Assembly (NCBI GenBank): GCA_038380795.1
Contig: CM076261.1
Span: 37,039,866-37,103,865 of the forward strand
Direction: 5' to 3'
DNA from: Pyrocephalus nanus
Lineage: Eukaryota; Chordata; Aves; Passeriformes; Tyrannidae
DNA length: 64,000 nt
The notes under the pieces were generated by a model that worked only from the letters and a program-made list of their open reading frames with translations, was not told the DNA's origin and made no database searches. This document shows, piece after piece, positions 1-12,211 of the stretch (the stretch's first letter is position 1; the number at the start of each line of letters is the position of its first letter). A program made the translations under genes and the position numbers.

Positions 1-3000
1 TATAGAAATACACTTACAATATTTATTCTATTCTATAAATTTTTCCTGCCTTACATTAGTAATTGTCAGAGTGATACAATCTGATTTTAATTTTGTGAGC
101 CAGTGCATACAATAGATGAATTTTCATGTATTATTTTCTTTTTAATATTGGAAAAGCAAAGAAAGACTGAAAAATCAACCTATCGCTAAGTAGGTCTTGT
201 TGAACATATTTCTGTTTTACTAGAAATCACATATATTGAAATGATTTGTGGACTTTACATTATGTTCATGTCTCAATAAATTAACACATTCCAATTCAAT
301 AAAACCCCCAAGATTAATTTTTGTTGAAGTTTTCAAAAGCAGGTACTGGTAAAAAAAAAAGGCATTGTGAATACATGTAAGCTTTAAAGTAAATCTTTAT
401 CTCTCCCTGAACTGTTTATATAATCTAGGTGTATTTCTAAAAGATAATTTACTTAAAATCAGCATTGCAGTGTCTCTGAGATATTGATGTATTTGTTAAT
501 ACCTTTCAAATGTATTCTTCTGTTGTTAGTACCAGATGCTTAACAGGAAAAGACAGGACAACTTCTACTGAAAAACCATTTGTACTCCATTAGTACATTT
601 AGCCTTTGATAAGGAGATATGCTTGTATAAGGTATATATATTAAAGACACAAGAATATTTTTTCTTCATTTTACTGAAGAATAATACAAGAGACTTTAAA
701 ATAGAAAGATAAAGGGAAATATGTAAAAGCCCACTTGAAACTTACCTAATTAAGACTGCCTTGACCCTGCAATTGGTTTCAGGCTAAATTCTGCTAATTT
801 AATCAAAATTATATGATGTTTCTATCTTCTGCTTATTTGGATTTATCTAAACTATTCACCTAGCTAAACTAATAAGAATTAGCTTTACAGTGAAGAGCTG
901 CAACATTCCTTCCTGAATCTACCTTTGGTAGTTCCATTGGTATATATCTACTGGTATATAGGACACACAAAATAAATATGTGTATTGTGTAACTATCTAA
1001 TCGTCATGGGTTTTATTCAGTTCTTGGGCTAACCTTCGATATAATACTTAGGAGCATACCATTGTGAGTTCTGTCTTACATTTTCCAAGTTTGGAAAGAT
1101 ACAGAAAGTTCTAACATTTATTAACCAGTGGGGGTAAATATAAAGAATTATTACAAAGCAATCTTGCAAATATTAGCACTTATACTTAAGAATATAACTA
1201 TGTATGAGCTGTGATCATCCAGTGGAATTTATTTAAAAGGATTTTTTCAGCCCATTCTGGACTGTAAGCTCCCTTGCTTTCTTGATAAATAAGATCTACA
1301 TGACAAGATGAGCTATGTTTAGTTGGTCCCTGAAATGCAGTTTGGCTCTAATTCTAAGCATATTCTTTCCCCTGATGCAGTGAAGCTAATGCAACGCAAC
1401 ATGACTTAAGCTTAAAAACCTCCAGGCTTTATAAATATATCATAAAGCATGCAAAATCTAAGATATTAATTTTCAATAAGGAGATATCTTTTATTTCCAG
1501 AAAAGAGATGGAAAGGAATATTGTTTCCAACTACTTTAATGAAGTTAGCACTGCATTTCTGAGTATTTGACAAAGGTGAATTCTGACACTAGTAACAATA
1601 AGACGTAGTATTGTGATATCATGGCACAGACTGGGAATTTCAGATTTTGCCAGTTCAGATGCTCAGTTCATCTTGACATACAGGAATTCAAGCTTTTTAA
1701 TTAATTATATTTTTCTATCAGTAAAACTCAAAATTATTGAAATTTGAAAATGCTGACAATTTGTTTCAAAATATAAAACAGATTCATGGGACTTCTTATT
1801 ATTTTGATGTTTACATGTCATCACTGCTGGACTTTACTCCCAGTAACTATCTCCATTGTCTTATGGATGTGAAGTCAGTGGCAGGATTCCATTTGACTTC
1901 CACTAAGCAAGTATTTCTTGTCTGGGTTCTGACCTCTGTGGAACAGGAAAAAATGATTCATATGACAGGTTAAACATAATTTTTTTAGAAATTACTAATT
2001 TAAGGTGTTATTACCCCTTTATATTACAATGAAAAGGTAAAGCTATCCCTCACACTACTCAAGCCCAGATGTCTGAACTGCTTCCTATTTCATATGCAAG
2101 ATGATGAATATTGTCATAGCAATGATATTCATATGTCCATGACTAAAGAAAGATCAGGTGGTTATAGCTCTGTGACTTATTCACTTTTCTATTTCAAAAT
2201 AAGGTTTCTAGATAAAGATACCATTTTACTATGAAACAGACAAGGTATTTCTACTTTTAGAAGCCTTGTGATAAATTTATGAAGTCAACAGAAACTTAGA
2301 TGGGCACGAAAAAAGATACTAATATAGCACTCTATTATGCTTTTTTTAAAAGTAAATCAATATCAATAAACCATATATTTGGGCAATTTCTTATATTTCC
2401 CAATTAGAACAGCTAAGCTTATTCTTTAACACATTTGCAGTATTTAGATGATTGGGTGATCCTGCTTCTACTGCTGTAAGTGATTTACAATAATAAACTA
2501 GTACTAACTGAACATTGTCAAAAAAGTCTTAGCATTCAGTTGTTCACTTATTTTTGGAGGAGATAGGGAAATATGGTTTAGTCATAGCAGTGACTCGATT
2601 CCAGTGACATCAAGGTTTTCCTTCATATGCTTTAGAAAGAGCATTGAGTCTGCTAGGTGAACAGAACTGTAAAATTACAAGGATTTGTAGAGGATTATTT
2701 AGTTTTGTTTTCTGTGTCTTCCTCCAGCACCTAAAAGGAGATTATCAAAAGTATTTTTATAGAAAAATCTTTTTTTATTGACTGAGCTTTTTTTAAAGTT
2801 GCTAAAGTTGGACATAATCTGTCAAATGCAGTCATAGGCAATATTTTTCTTCAACATACCTTGAATATTTTACATCCCTTAGATAATGCAGTAATTTACT
2901 TCTATGATTTGCACAAGGAAACAAGGGCATATAGGTATTCAAGGAAAATTAAATCACAAAAAAATGATTGCCTATAAGTCTTTTACAATTTCAGACACAA

Positions 3001-3739
3001 ATGTATTTGAGGAGTTTCATTATAATATTAAAATTCTTCAAAGCCTGTGCCCAGAAAATAAAGTAGATTACAGCCCTTCTGATATGACATTTAATAGACC
3101 AAAAGGCAAAGGAGAAGAAAAACCTGTAAGGAATCTGCATCAAAATACCCAAACTATACTAGTTCTTCAATCAAGTTAATCTGAAAAAAAAGTAAATTAT
3201 AACATGTGGTGAGACTTCATCTAGTGTCTTTTTTTACCTATATTAAAGAGATTGTTAGTATTTTAGCAAGATAAATAAAGAATGCTACACTGGATTGAAA
3301 CTGAAGCAGGAGCTAAAACAGACCAGATTTCATTGTTTTAAATTTGGCCATGAAAAAGTATCGCAAACACAAACAAACAAACAAAAGAAAACAAGATATC
3401 AACAACCAACCAAAAAACCACACCCAACCTTCCTTTCTGTCTCCTCCCCTCCAAAGAACTGTTCAAATCTTTCTTCTTTGTTTTTGTTTTTTGGAAGATC
3501 CATTTGAACTCTGACTTCAGATGCTGAAGAATTTCTCTCAATTACCTGATAACCAATAATTGCAATGTAGTTTCTTTTAAACAAGTTCAAACATTTAGTT
3601 CTCAAGAAAAAATGTCTGCAACAATGCTTTCTATTCTCTTGTATGTCCATTAGCGACTCTCAGTCATCTGGCACCTCAACTGAACATGAGTTATTTGTGG
3701 AAGTTTCTTTAGGACCCTGAAACTTTAATCTTCAGATTG

Positions 3740-3761
3740 TATATATATATATATATATATT
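3740..3761. repeat. (AT)n microsatellite
   Basis: About ten uninterrupted AT dinucleotides, followed directly by a T-rich run. A simple repeat likely to vary in length between individuals. Confidence 0.9.
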
Positions 3762-4672
3762 TATATTTTTTTTTGTCCTGCTGAAAAATGCTAAATGAAC
3801 AGCAGAACATCTGAAAAACTTGGGATCTAGGGAATTATTAGGAGTCCTCTCTCAGCGTCTGTCTAGAATGGAAAACTATTTTAAAGCCAGAAAAAATTGT
3901 GAGAAGTTGTGCAACTGCCAAGGTAGAATCAAGTGCATTTACTTGCTAAAATACTGAAGTAAAAAGCATACCTAAAAATCAAGGTTTGATTTCTTTTTAC
4001 TTTGGACTTTTCAGAGGAAGACATAGATACCTCTAGTGGCTGTTTTTCTTTCTCCATGAAAATGCTATCACTTTTTTTTAAAGGAAACTACTACAAAAAC
4101 ATTCATGTTGTGGTAGTATTTTTCTGCATCAGCTGTACAGTATCACTGTACAATGACTTAATTAGGTCAGTCAAAACAGTATTATTGAGGTTATGAAAGA
4201 TCATGCAGAGTGATTTTCAACTCCCTGTTGGCTCTCCAAACTTGTAGAAAGATTGGAGCTTCGTTATGAATCTCTTGACAATAAGTAGCAATCATGTCAC
4301 TGGCAGTTTTCCAAGGCAACTTGGGGAACTTATGGACTTGTCACACTTCCAGGGTGTTGGAAGGTGCCAACTCAACTGTGATTCAGTGCTGATTGCTTTT
4401 GCTGTCACAGAATCCTTTAAGGTTTCAAACCTGTGGGGAAATCTCACAGATTATGCATGGCAAGAAGTAAAGTGTCAGCTAAAGCATCATGTAACAGAGT
4501 AGATAATTTGGTAAAAGCCAAGCTGTTCAGTTTTTTAGTGGTTTGTTCTGAACCACTACTGTTTAATTTTTTTTTTTAATTAAAGTAATTAAGGTGATGG
4601 TTGTAATGAAACACCTTTAACAGGTTGTTTTCTGCTTACGGAACAATATAAGAGCTCTAAACACTGATTATT

Positions 4673-4683
4673 CCCCCCCCCCC
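4673..4683. repeat. C11 homopolymer
   Basis: Eleven consecutive C residues followed by a pyrimidine-rich stretch. Stands out in AT-rich surroundings; low complexity only. Confidence 0.85.
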
Positions 4684-6720
4684 TTTCCCTCAAAGAAATT
4701 GCTAATAGTTCATATTAATTGAGCTAGCTATATGAAAAACTGGGACTCTACCGGGGCCAGCATAATTAAAGAAAAATCTTTGGGTAAAACAGTAGGATCC
4801 AGAGGGAGTTTTATTGGTTTCTGAAAGTTTTGTGTTTAGGAGAAATGGTTTCTTACCTCAAATCCATTCATTGGATGATATTTAGACATACTTTCAAAGA
4901 TTTTGATCCATAGAGTAGTGGTAAAAACCAGAAACGTGGATACTTAAATTACTTTGTATTGATAGCTGCATATCTGAGAAGATAATTTACTGCTGTAGGA
5001 ATATTAGAGGAGTTATAACTATGCACTACATTTTTTAACAATAAATTCAGTGAACTATTCTCATTTTGTAGTAGTCATTATGGAATATAGCTGGTCATTG
5101 TGGAATACACTGTGTACAAGGATTTAACAAAGCAAACTGAATTGTTCTAAATATTTTGATTCATAATTGGTTAATCAGAAGAGAGATGAAGCAACTAGCA
5201 ATATTTAAACCTGTTTGACATTTTAGAAAGTTAGATAAATTGTTGCTGTTCTATTGTCCAGTACTGACTGCTCAGTTTCTGCATTAACTAGTTATTAGGT
5301 ACCGAACAAGTCATGAGAGACAAACCTTGCACAAGATCTGATATTCTTTCAATCTGTCTTCCTAAATGTCACATGCCCCTATTTAAAACTCCCAAATACA
5401 TTCTCTTGGGACAAGGGAAAGGTAATTTAGCATTGCCAACTACAAAAATATTTTAAATAATTTCAATTAATTTTTAAAAAGAAACATAGTTGTGTCTGGG
5501 CATGACTGTGGCACCTTTTTTTTTGTAGGCTCTAATAATTTTTTTTTTTTTAAATTACAGATACTGCATCCTGGAATTAAGGCCCTTTTTTTCTACACAG
5601 TAAAAATTCCCACATGAGCATTGATTTGATAATCATATGTTCATGATAAAGTGCCTGGACTACTGTTGGAAGATGTTCTACACTTCAAGGCATATGACCA
5701 CAGCTGATAAAATTTTGGTCTGAAAAAAAATAACGATATCTGTTACAAAAATACCTCTAAGATGATCTGATAAAAAGCAGGAAAGGAAGTAACCTGAGGA
5801 AATAGGTTAGTTGTCTGAATGACTGATTATTATCTCTGCCCTAAGGGACAAGACTAATACCCTGAACAGAAACCTGTTTAGCTGGCAAAGTCAAGCAACT
5901 ATTCTCTGAATCTGGAGTTCTTACTCGTTTTGGAAGATAAAAGCCACTGTGTATTCCTCAGGTCAAATATGGATTTCTTTTAAGCTGTCACATGGACAAA
6001 CAAGGAAGCTTGAGAAACACAGGCTGTCTGCCAGCAGAGGAAAACTGTGAACAAGTGAGAAGAAAATGCATCTTAGTTACAATATTGTCAAATAAATGTA
6101 AGAATGAATGCATTATCCCTCAAAGTGAAGAGAATATTATGCATTGTTTGTAAGGGTGATTTTTTGTTATGAATTTATACAGAAAAGTCATGATTGGTCC
6201 AGAAGAAGCTGAAATAAATGTCAGTGATCTTGATTTATATATTGAAAAAATGTTACTTTTCATCAAAGCATTTTTACAGCAGCAGAACTTGGCCTTCCAT
6301 CTGTTTCTTTAGTGCTGTACATAGGCTAAAAACTCTTCCTGTAAAAATCCTCCTCTTTGCTCTTAAAGATACAATATTTTGTTAAAAATATTAGTATTTT
6401 TTCAAACTAGGGAGAAAATGGTCATGACTGAGGCCACTTGATGGATTAGTATGTTATGTTTCCATACTTCACTACTAATCTGATCTTGATCAGCAATTTC
6501 AAGCTTTCATTTAAATTGTGAAAAAGTCATATAGATATGTATTTAGAATCTCCTGCATAAAATTTGTGTTGGTACTCACAGGGGCATCCACTGGCATGAA
6601 ATGAAGCTAATTTTGTTAAACTGGTATCCATCCTAAAGTGTGAAGTAATTACTTGGGTCATTAAGAGCTGACAAAGGTCGATCTGAGTTGTACCGTCTAA
6701 CTTTGAGCTTCACCTTTTAC

Positions 6721-6790
6721 TGTTCTAGTTTTGGTTGGGATAGAGTTTATTTTCTCAGTAGTAGCTTGTATGGGACTATGTTTTGGATCA
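6721..6790 (+). mobile_element. Truncated 5' end of an avian ERV LTR
   Basis: The first roughly 70 bases align by eye with the start of the LTRs at 11033 and 41702: a TG start, the block reading ttttggttgggatagagttt, then a segment matching tagtatgggactatgttttg of the 41702 copy. After about 6790 the similarity stops, so this is a 5' stub of the LTR. No ERV internal sequence follows. It is probably an old, deleted solo LTR. Confidence 0.7.
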
Positions 6791-9700
6791 ACTTCATTCT
6801 GAATTAATCCAAATAACAGTTGTCACATGTACATCATGTTCAGTTCTACTGTTTGATATTATAGACCTAATGCCAGTTATCTTTTACAAGGCTTAAGGTT
6901 TGCTTAGGTCAAGTTAGCTTTGAGTTTCTAAGATACTTTTACTTCAGTTGTTAAATTAGATTCATTTAAGCTTAGTAATAAATGGAGTCACCTGGTTTTA
7001 GGAAACTTTTATTCATTCAGCTTTACACTATTTCCAATAGTATTAATTTTTAATGGAAATAATATTTGTCATTTTTATAGCATTTTCCATCTCAAAGGAG
7101 CTAAAGTGTTTCATATACTTTATATTATAAATGGCATGCCTTATCCACTAATGAGATTCAGTCAGACAATATAGCACTAAGAGACATGGGTTTTACCCCT
7201 TTTCAGTTTTTGTGCTTCCAGCCACACTTTTAATAGAGGAATTAGTTTTTCTGTGGACACATATATGTCTCTGTGTTACATGACACTAATATTAACAGAA
7301 ATATGTGAAAGGTGAGCTGTGCTAATCAAGAGGATATTGATTGCCATAGAAGAATCTAAGAGCACAAAACATACCAAGAAGAATATAAATATTTGGTCCT
7401 CATTGCTGAAAAAAAAAAAAACCCAAATCTGAAATAAGTTAGGAGAAGTAGTGTGATTCTTTTTGACATGATAAGGGGAGATTGGGGAATGCTTGGAAAG
7501 GATAGATAGAGGAATGACTGTTGAAAATGGAAGAATCTTTTAGACAACTGAGAAGGTGAACGTCAATGAGAGTGAAGGGACCAGTACAAATATTTAAAAA
7601 TTCTTTTGTGCTGATAGAGAAACGGGAAAGGAAGTGATCTGTTTTAATCTTTAGTTTGTTGGTGTTTTATTTTGTTAAAGTAGTTACAGGAACTGAGGGG
7701 AAAAAATACAAATTTTAAGTTTGTCTAGTCTTTTTTCCTTTTCATCCATTTTTTGCTTTGTCTCCATTAAGAAAAATTTTTTCCAAAGTGTTGTCTCCAA
7801 TAATAATTATTTCCATTGCTTCCCTTTCCCTCTTGGCCAATGTTTTTGAAAGTAAACTACTGAATTTGAATATTCTTGTTTTGGCACACCAAATTGAAGA
7901 TTTCTGCAATTTGATTGATATTAGCATGGTGCCTATGTCCTATGCTTGTTCCAACCTGTAATGAACACATCCTTGCAGATGTGGAATCAGAAACTAAAAG
8001 ATATGTTCCTGTGGAAGACCCCAAATATGCCTGTTGTGTGTATTTTAAATGTTCATGCAAACATTTACAGATTTAGATAAAAGGCTGAAGAACTATATTT
8101 AGGGAATGTTGTAGGATTTGACCACAGAAGATATGCTGCACTAGAGCTGACTTTTTGCCTTCTCAAGTAATACTTTATTTAGGTTTTGCTTAGGTGAAAT
8201 CCAGTGATGGTCTCACTGCTTTTCAATTATGAAGAACATTTAAATATTTAATTTAAAGGAATAATTAGTAATTTTCATGAGTAGGGAAGATGAATTGAAG
8301 TTGGGTAGTTTAAGCCATATAGTCAAGTCTTATTTGTGTGTTTGAATACCGCTGCAGTAAATAATATTTTGGATATTTTGTCATATGGCTTTACTGTATC
8401 ATCATATTTAATGTATTTTTTTCTTGTATGTTTTCTGCTGTAGTATAAAAAACTGTCAGGAATCAAAAGTTTCACAAAACTCCTTTTGCACGATGTGAAT
8501 TTTTTTCAAGAAGTAAATCCTAGTCATCTTCACAGTGACTATGATAAAACATAATAGAATGTTAGTCCTTGCTAAAAACATTAAGTTTAAAACTATGTTA
8601 GCTTCCTCAAAAGTTTTAATTATAAACTTACACCCTCACTTTTTATTCCTTTCTCTTCACAGACTATTTATAGAATGGGAGAGGTTCATGTATAATGATG
8701 ATTGTTAGAATATAGTAGGAATGATGAATATGTCACAAATATAACACATATAACAAATATAACGGAAACCTAAGATAAAGCAGTGATCTTTGTTGATACA
8801 TGTCAGTGAAGCATTCATGTGTACATAAGTATTCAGAATGGTAGCTAACAATACTAGAAGAACCTATTAAGTAAACTAAACCTAAAGAATCCAGCTCTTA
8901 TTAACCTTACCTTAAATAAGCCATAATCACATAAGTCAGGAGCATTGCTTAATATTATCAAGAAAGCGTTGTTTGTGTACTCACATGAATTTTGAAGGTG
9001 GCTTCTAACTCCTCCCTTATCAACTTTAACTAGTTTTTTCAATGTTAATTTTTCAAGAGATAAACTTGCAGGGCATCACTTAGTTCTTTTCATATCAAAT
9101 GTACTGTTATCAGAACTATAAACAACTTTTGTATGAATTTGCAATGTTGACATTTCTCTCTTTCAGGCAAAAATCTTGCAGATTCCTAGGCATAGTTTAA
9201 AAAAGTTCAATTAAATGTTGTTTTTATTATTATTATTATTTATTATATATCTGTTTTATGTAGGAGCGTGGCTGTTTCAGATGCACAACAAAATTTCCAT
9301 CAGTGTATGTGCACTGAGATTTTGTGGAGTTACAAACAAGGTTGTGTATGATATGTTTTTTGAAGGTTGTTGAAGCTTATTCTGTTGCCAAAGATAAAGT
9401 CATTTAGTCATTGCATTATATAAAGTATTTTGTGGGGGAGGATGTTGCATAATTTTCAAATGTGCACATAATAAACACATAGGACAATGAACTTGAATAC
9501 TTAAGATAAAATCTTTATTTGGACTTAGCTCTCACATGATTAGATTTTAATATTTTCAGATTTGTTATGTATATTATATTTTGTTTTTAATTCTTCCATT
9601 TCATGAACAGATTAATGCCATATATAACACTTTGCCAATAAAAACTTCTGGGACCTGTTTCTAATACTGAAGATTGCAGGACACTTCTTCCTCTTCTCTG

Positions 9701-11032
9701 CCACCCACAAATAGCTAACACAGAAATAAACTAATTTTCCATGTAGTTTTTCCAAATCCAGCTATAGCTTTCTATCTCACTGTAAAGTCTTTGTGACAGG
9801 CTATTAATATATGTGTAGTGCAAGGCAAAACACATCCTTCTCTATGGTCTTGGTATCATAATTTACTAACTATAAAATAAAAAGCACTATACCTTTAGAA
9901 GCATCAGAGATCTTTTTGTTATTAGTTGGTTGGGCTTTTCTGAGCTCTTCCAGAAGACATGAGTTATTACACAGTGTTCTAGTCAGGGATTATGAATGAA
10001 AAAGGCACAGTTTGCAAGCGAGACTAGCTGTAGAGTGAGAAGGGCATCGTGACCTCACTACCAAATGCCCTTGTCAAATCTCCTTTGAACAGCGTGTACT
10101 GGATTGATTGCCCATTTCAAAAAGGATGCCCATATGGCAGAAGAATGAGATAGCTATTCTGTATTGTGGAAGAGCTTTGAGAACTAAACATGTGCCTTCA
10201 ATGCTTTTTCCCCTATTGCAAATTGATTGAAGTCTCCTCTTATTAGAGTTGCTTCCATGAAATATTGAGATGGATTTGTGGCACTTCTTGTTATGAATTA
10301 CATTAAACTTACCAGGACGGACCATATTGATAAGATTTTGAAAGCTCACCCTTATAAATGTTTCATTATTAGAATTCTAAAAAGTAAAAAATACGAAGTA
10401 TTAAAACCAAAAGGGACTTTTTCCTCTGAGTCCATAAGTGAAAATATGATGACATAGATAGCTGACAGCAGCATAACATGCAAGTCTAGAAAGGATTTTA
10501 GAACATACTCTTTTAGCAATCAGTGTCACAATATAATCTGAACTACGTTTATAGATCAAGAGACTGGGTAATATGTAAGCTTTGCTGGGTCCATGACTCA
10601 GGGGAGGTAGATCTGAGCCATTTTCACTTATATGCTAGTTTCTTTAGCTTAGGAAGAGCTCAACAAATTCATATGGCCAGTTGTTGAAATATCTGTGTTA
10701 TCCCACTATTGCACAGGGGCCACACATTGTTGGGACCTAAGCAAACGTGAATGCTATCCAGAGACAGATATCAGCCTACCAGTTCCTTGGAAGGTTTGTG
10801 TGTTTCCAGAAAGAAGTGTCATACAAAAGTTAATATAAATTAATAAATAAAATTTAATGAATAAAATTAAATTAATAAAAATTACGTGTAGCAATTTTTT
10901 CGAGTATATCCATTAACAAGCTTAATATTTCAATGAAATCAATAATGCTCTGAACAATTACCATTGTTCTTAAACAAAATTTTTTAGTAGGTTTCCATAT
11001 TGTTTTCTGTCTTATAACCAAGGTGTTGGTAT
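6791..11032. other. AT-rich single-copy DNA, no gene seen
   Basis: No gene or clear mobile element recognised. A segment at about 7060-7150 has a weak flavour of an ancient amniote LINE 3' end, but not enough to call. An (ATT)n-type tract lies at 9224-9246. Short open frames on both strands have no recognisable protein features. Confidence 0.55.
9224..9246. repeat. (ATT)n microsatellite
   Basis: Six to seven TTA/ATT units, slightly interrupted at the distal end. Confidence 0.8.
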
Positions 11033-11064
11033 TGTGCTGGTTTTGTCTGGGATAGTTTATTTTC

Positions 11065-11802
11065 ACAGAATCACAGAATATGCTTCTATGGAAGGGACCC
11101 ACAGGGATCACAAAGTCCAGCTCTTAGCCCTGCACAGCACCATTACACCACAGGACTGAGAGTATCATCCAAATACTTATTGAACTCTGTCAGGCTTGGT
11201 GCTGTGACCACTTCACTGGGGAGCCTGTTCCAGTACCCAAACATGCTCTGGGGGAAGAACCTCATTCTAACAGCCTAACCTCCCCTAACACAACTTCAGG
11301 TCATTCCGTTGGGTCCTATCACTGGTCACCACAGAGAAGAAATTGGTGTCTGCCCCTCCTCTTCCCCTGATGAGGAAATTGTAGACTGCAGTGAGGTCTT
11401 CCCTCAGTCTCCTCTTCTCTAGGCTAAACAAACAAAGTGACCTCAGTGGTTCTTCATATGGGTTCCCCTCAAGTCCCTTCACCATCTTCATTGCCCTCCT
11501 TTGGACACTCTCTAATACCTTAATGTCTTTTTTACATTACAGTGACCAAAACTGCAACAATATTCAAGGTGAGGCAGCACCAGTGCAGAGCAGAGAAGAG
11601 CTGGACAATCCCCTCCCTTGACCAGCTTGCAATGCTTTGCCTGATACCCCTCAGCCCCTCCTGGCTGCCAGGGCACTGCTGCCTCATATTCAACTTACTT
11701 TTGACCAGGATCCCCAGGTCCCTTTTCCCCAGTATCTCATTCCCTAGCCTGTACAAACATCCAGAGTTGCCCCATTCCAGGTGCAGAATCCATCTCTTCC
11801 CC
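11065..11802 (-). mobile_element. 5'-truncated CR1 LINE nested in an LTR
   Basis: On the plus strand it opens with cacagaatcacagaat, the reverse complement of the CR1 3' terminus, so the element runs on the minus strand with its 3' end at about 11065. The minus strand translates in pieces to the C-terminal part of the CR1 ORF2 protein: a KLNMRQQC block near 11690, and an [12 protein letters not shown] block followed by [10 protein letters not shown] near 11300-11430. These lie in different frames, so the ORF is broken. Only about 740 bases of the 4-5 kb element are present, the usual 5' truncation. It split an older LTR and must be younger than it. Confidence 0.9.
11285..11756 (-). pseudogene. 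CR1 ORF2 C-terminal remnant
   Basis: Remnant of the CR1 reverse-transcriptase/endonuclease polyprotein, downstream of the RT catalytic core. Minus-strand frames at 11532-11756 and 11285-11491 carry family-typical stretches such as [20 protein letters not shown], separated by frameshifts. The RT palm motifs are absent because of 5' truncation, so no function is possible. Confidence 0.85.
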
Positions 11803-12030
11803 TAGTATGGGGCTATGTTTTGGATTTGTACCAAAAAAGTGTTGTTAACACAAGGTTGTTTTCTTAACTGCTAAGAAGTGCTTACACAGTGTCAAGGCCT
11901 TTTCTGTTCCTAACCTGATCCCTCCAACAAGGAAATTGGGGATAAACAAATAGCTGGGAAAGGACACAGCTGGGACAGCTGACCCCAACTGACCAAAGGG
12001 ATATTCCAGATCATATGGTGTCATGCTTAG

Positions 12031-12039
12031 CATATAAAG
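12031..12039 (+). promoter_or_regulatory. TATA-like box in the LTR U3
   Basis: The sequence catataaag lies about 170 bases upstream of the ATTAAA signal in the same LTR, a plausible LTR core promoter. The equivalent position in the 41702 copy (gtatttaga, 41978-41986) is degenerate. Activity is unknown. Confidence 0.45.
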
Positions 12040-12205
12040 CCAAGCAAGAGGAAGGGAGAGACATTTTTCATGGTGGAATTTGTCTTCCTGAAGCACTGTT
12101 ATGTGTGAAGGAGCTCTGCTTTGCTGGGGATGGCTGAACACCTTCCTGCCAGTGGGAAAGGGTGAATGAATTCCTTGTTTTCCTTTGCTGTTTTTTGCTT
12201 TCCCT

Positions 12206-12211
12206 ATTAAA
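12206..12211 (+). terminator. LTR poly(A) signal ATTAAA
   Basis: ATTAAA followed by a T-rich stretch, conserved in position and flanks with 42156-42161 in the second LTR copy. It orients the LTR on the plus strand and would mark the R region. Confidence 0.6.

Larger units (their letters stand above)
1..6720. other. AT-rich single-copy DNA, no gene seen
   Basis: No recognisable gene, RNA or full transposable element was found here. Open frames are all under about 95 codons, uneven in composition, and show no family motif. The stretch contains an (AT)10 microsatellite near 3740, an 11-base C run at 4673-4683, and scattered A or T runs. It could be intergenic or intronic; conserved non-coding elements cannot be ruled out without alignment. 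Confidence 0.6.

Noticed and set aside
7060..7150. Possible ancient LINE (L3/L2-like) 3' end
   Set aside because: Only a vague similarity by eye to a ctcaaagcgcttta-type block; too weak without alignment.
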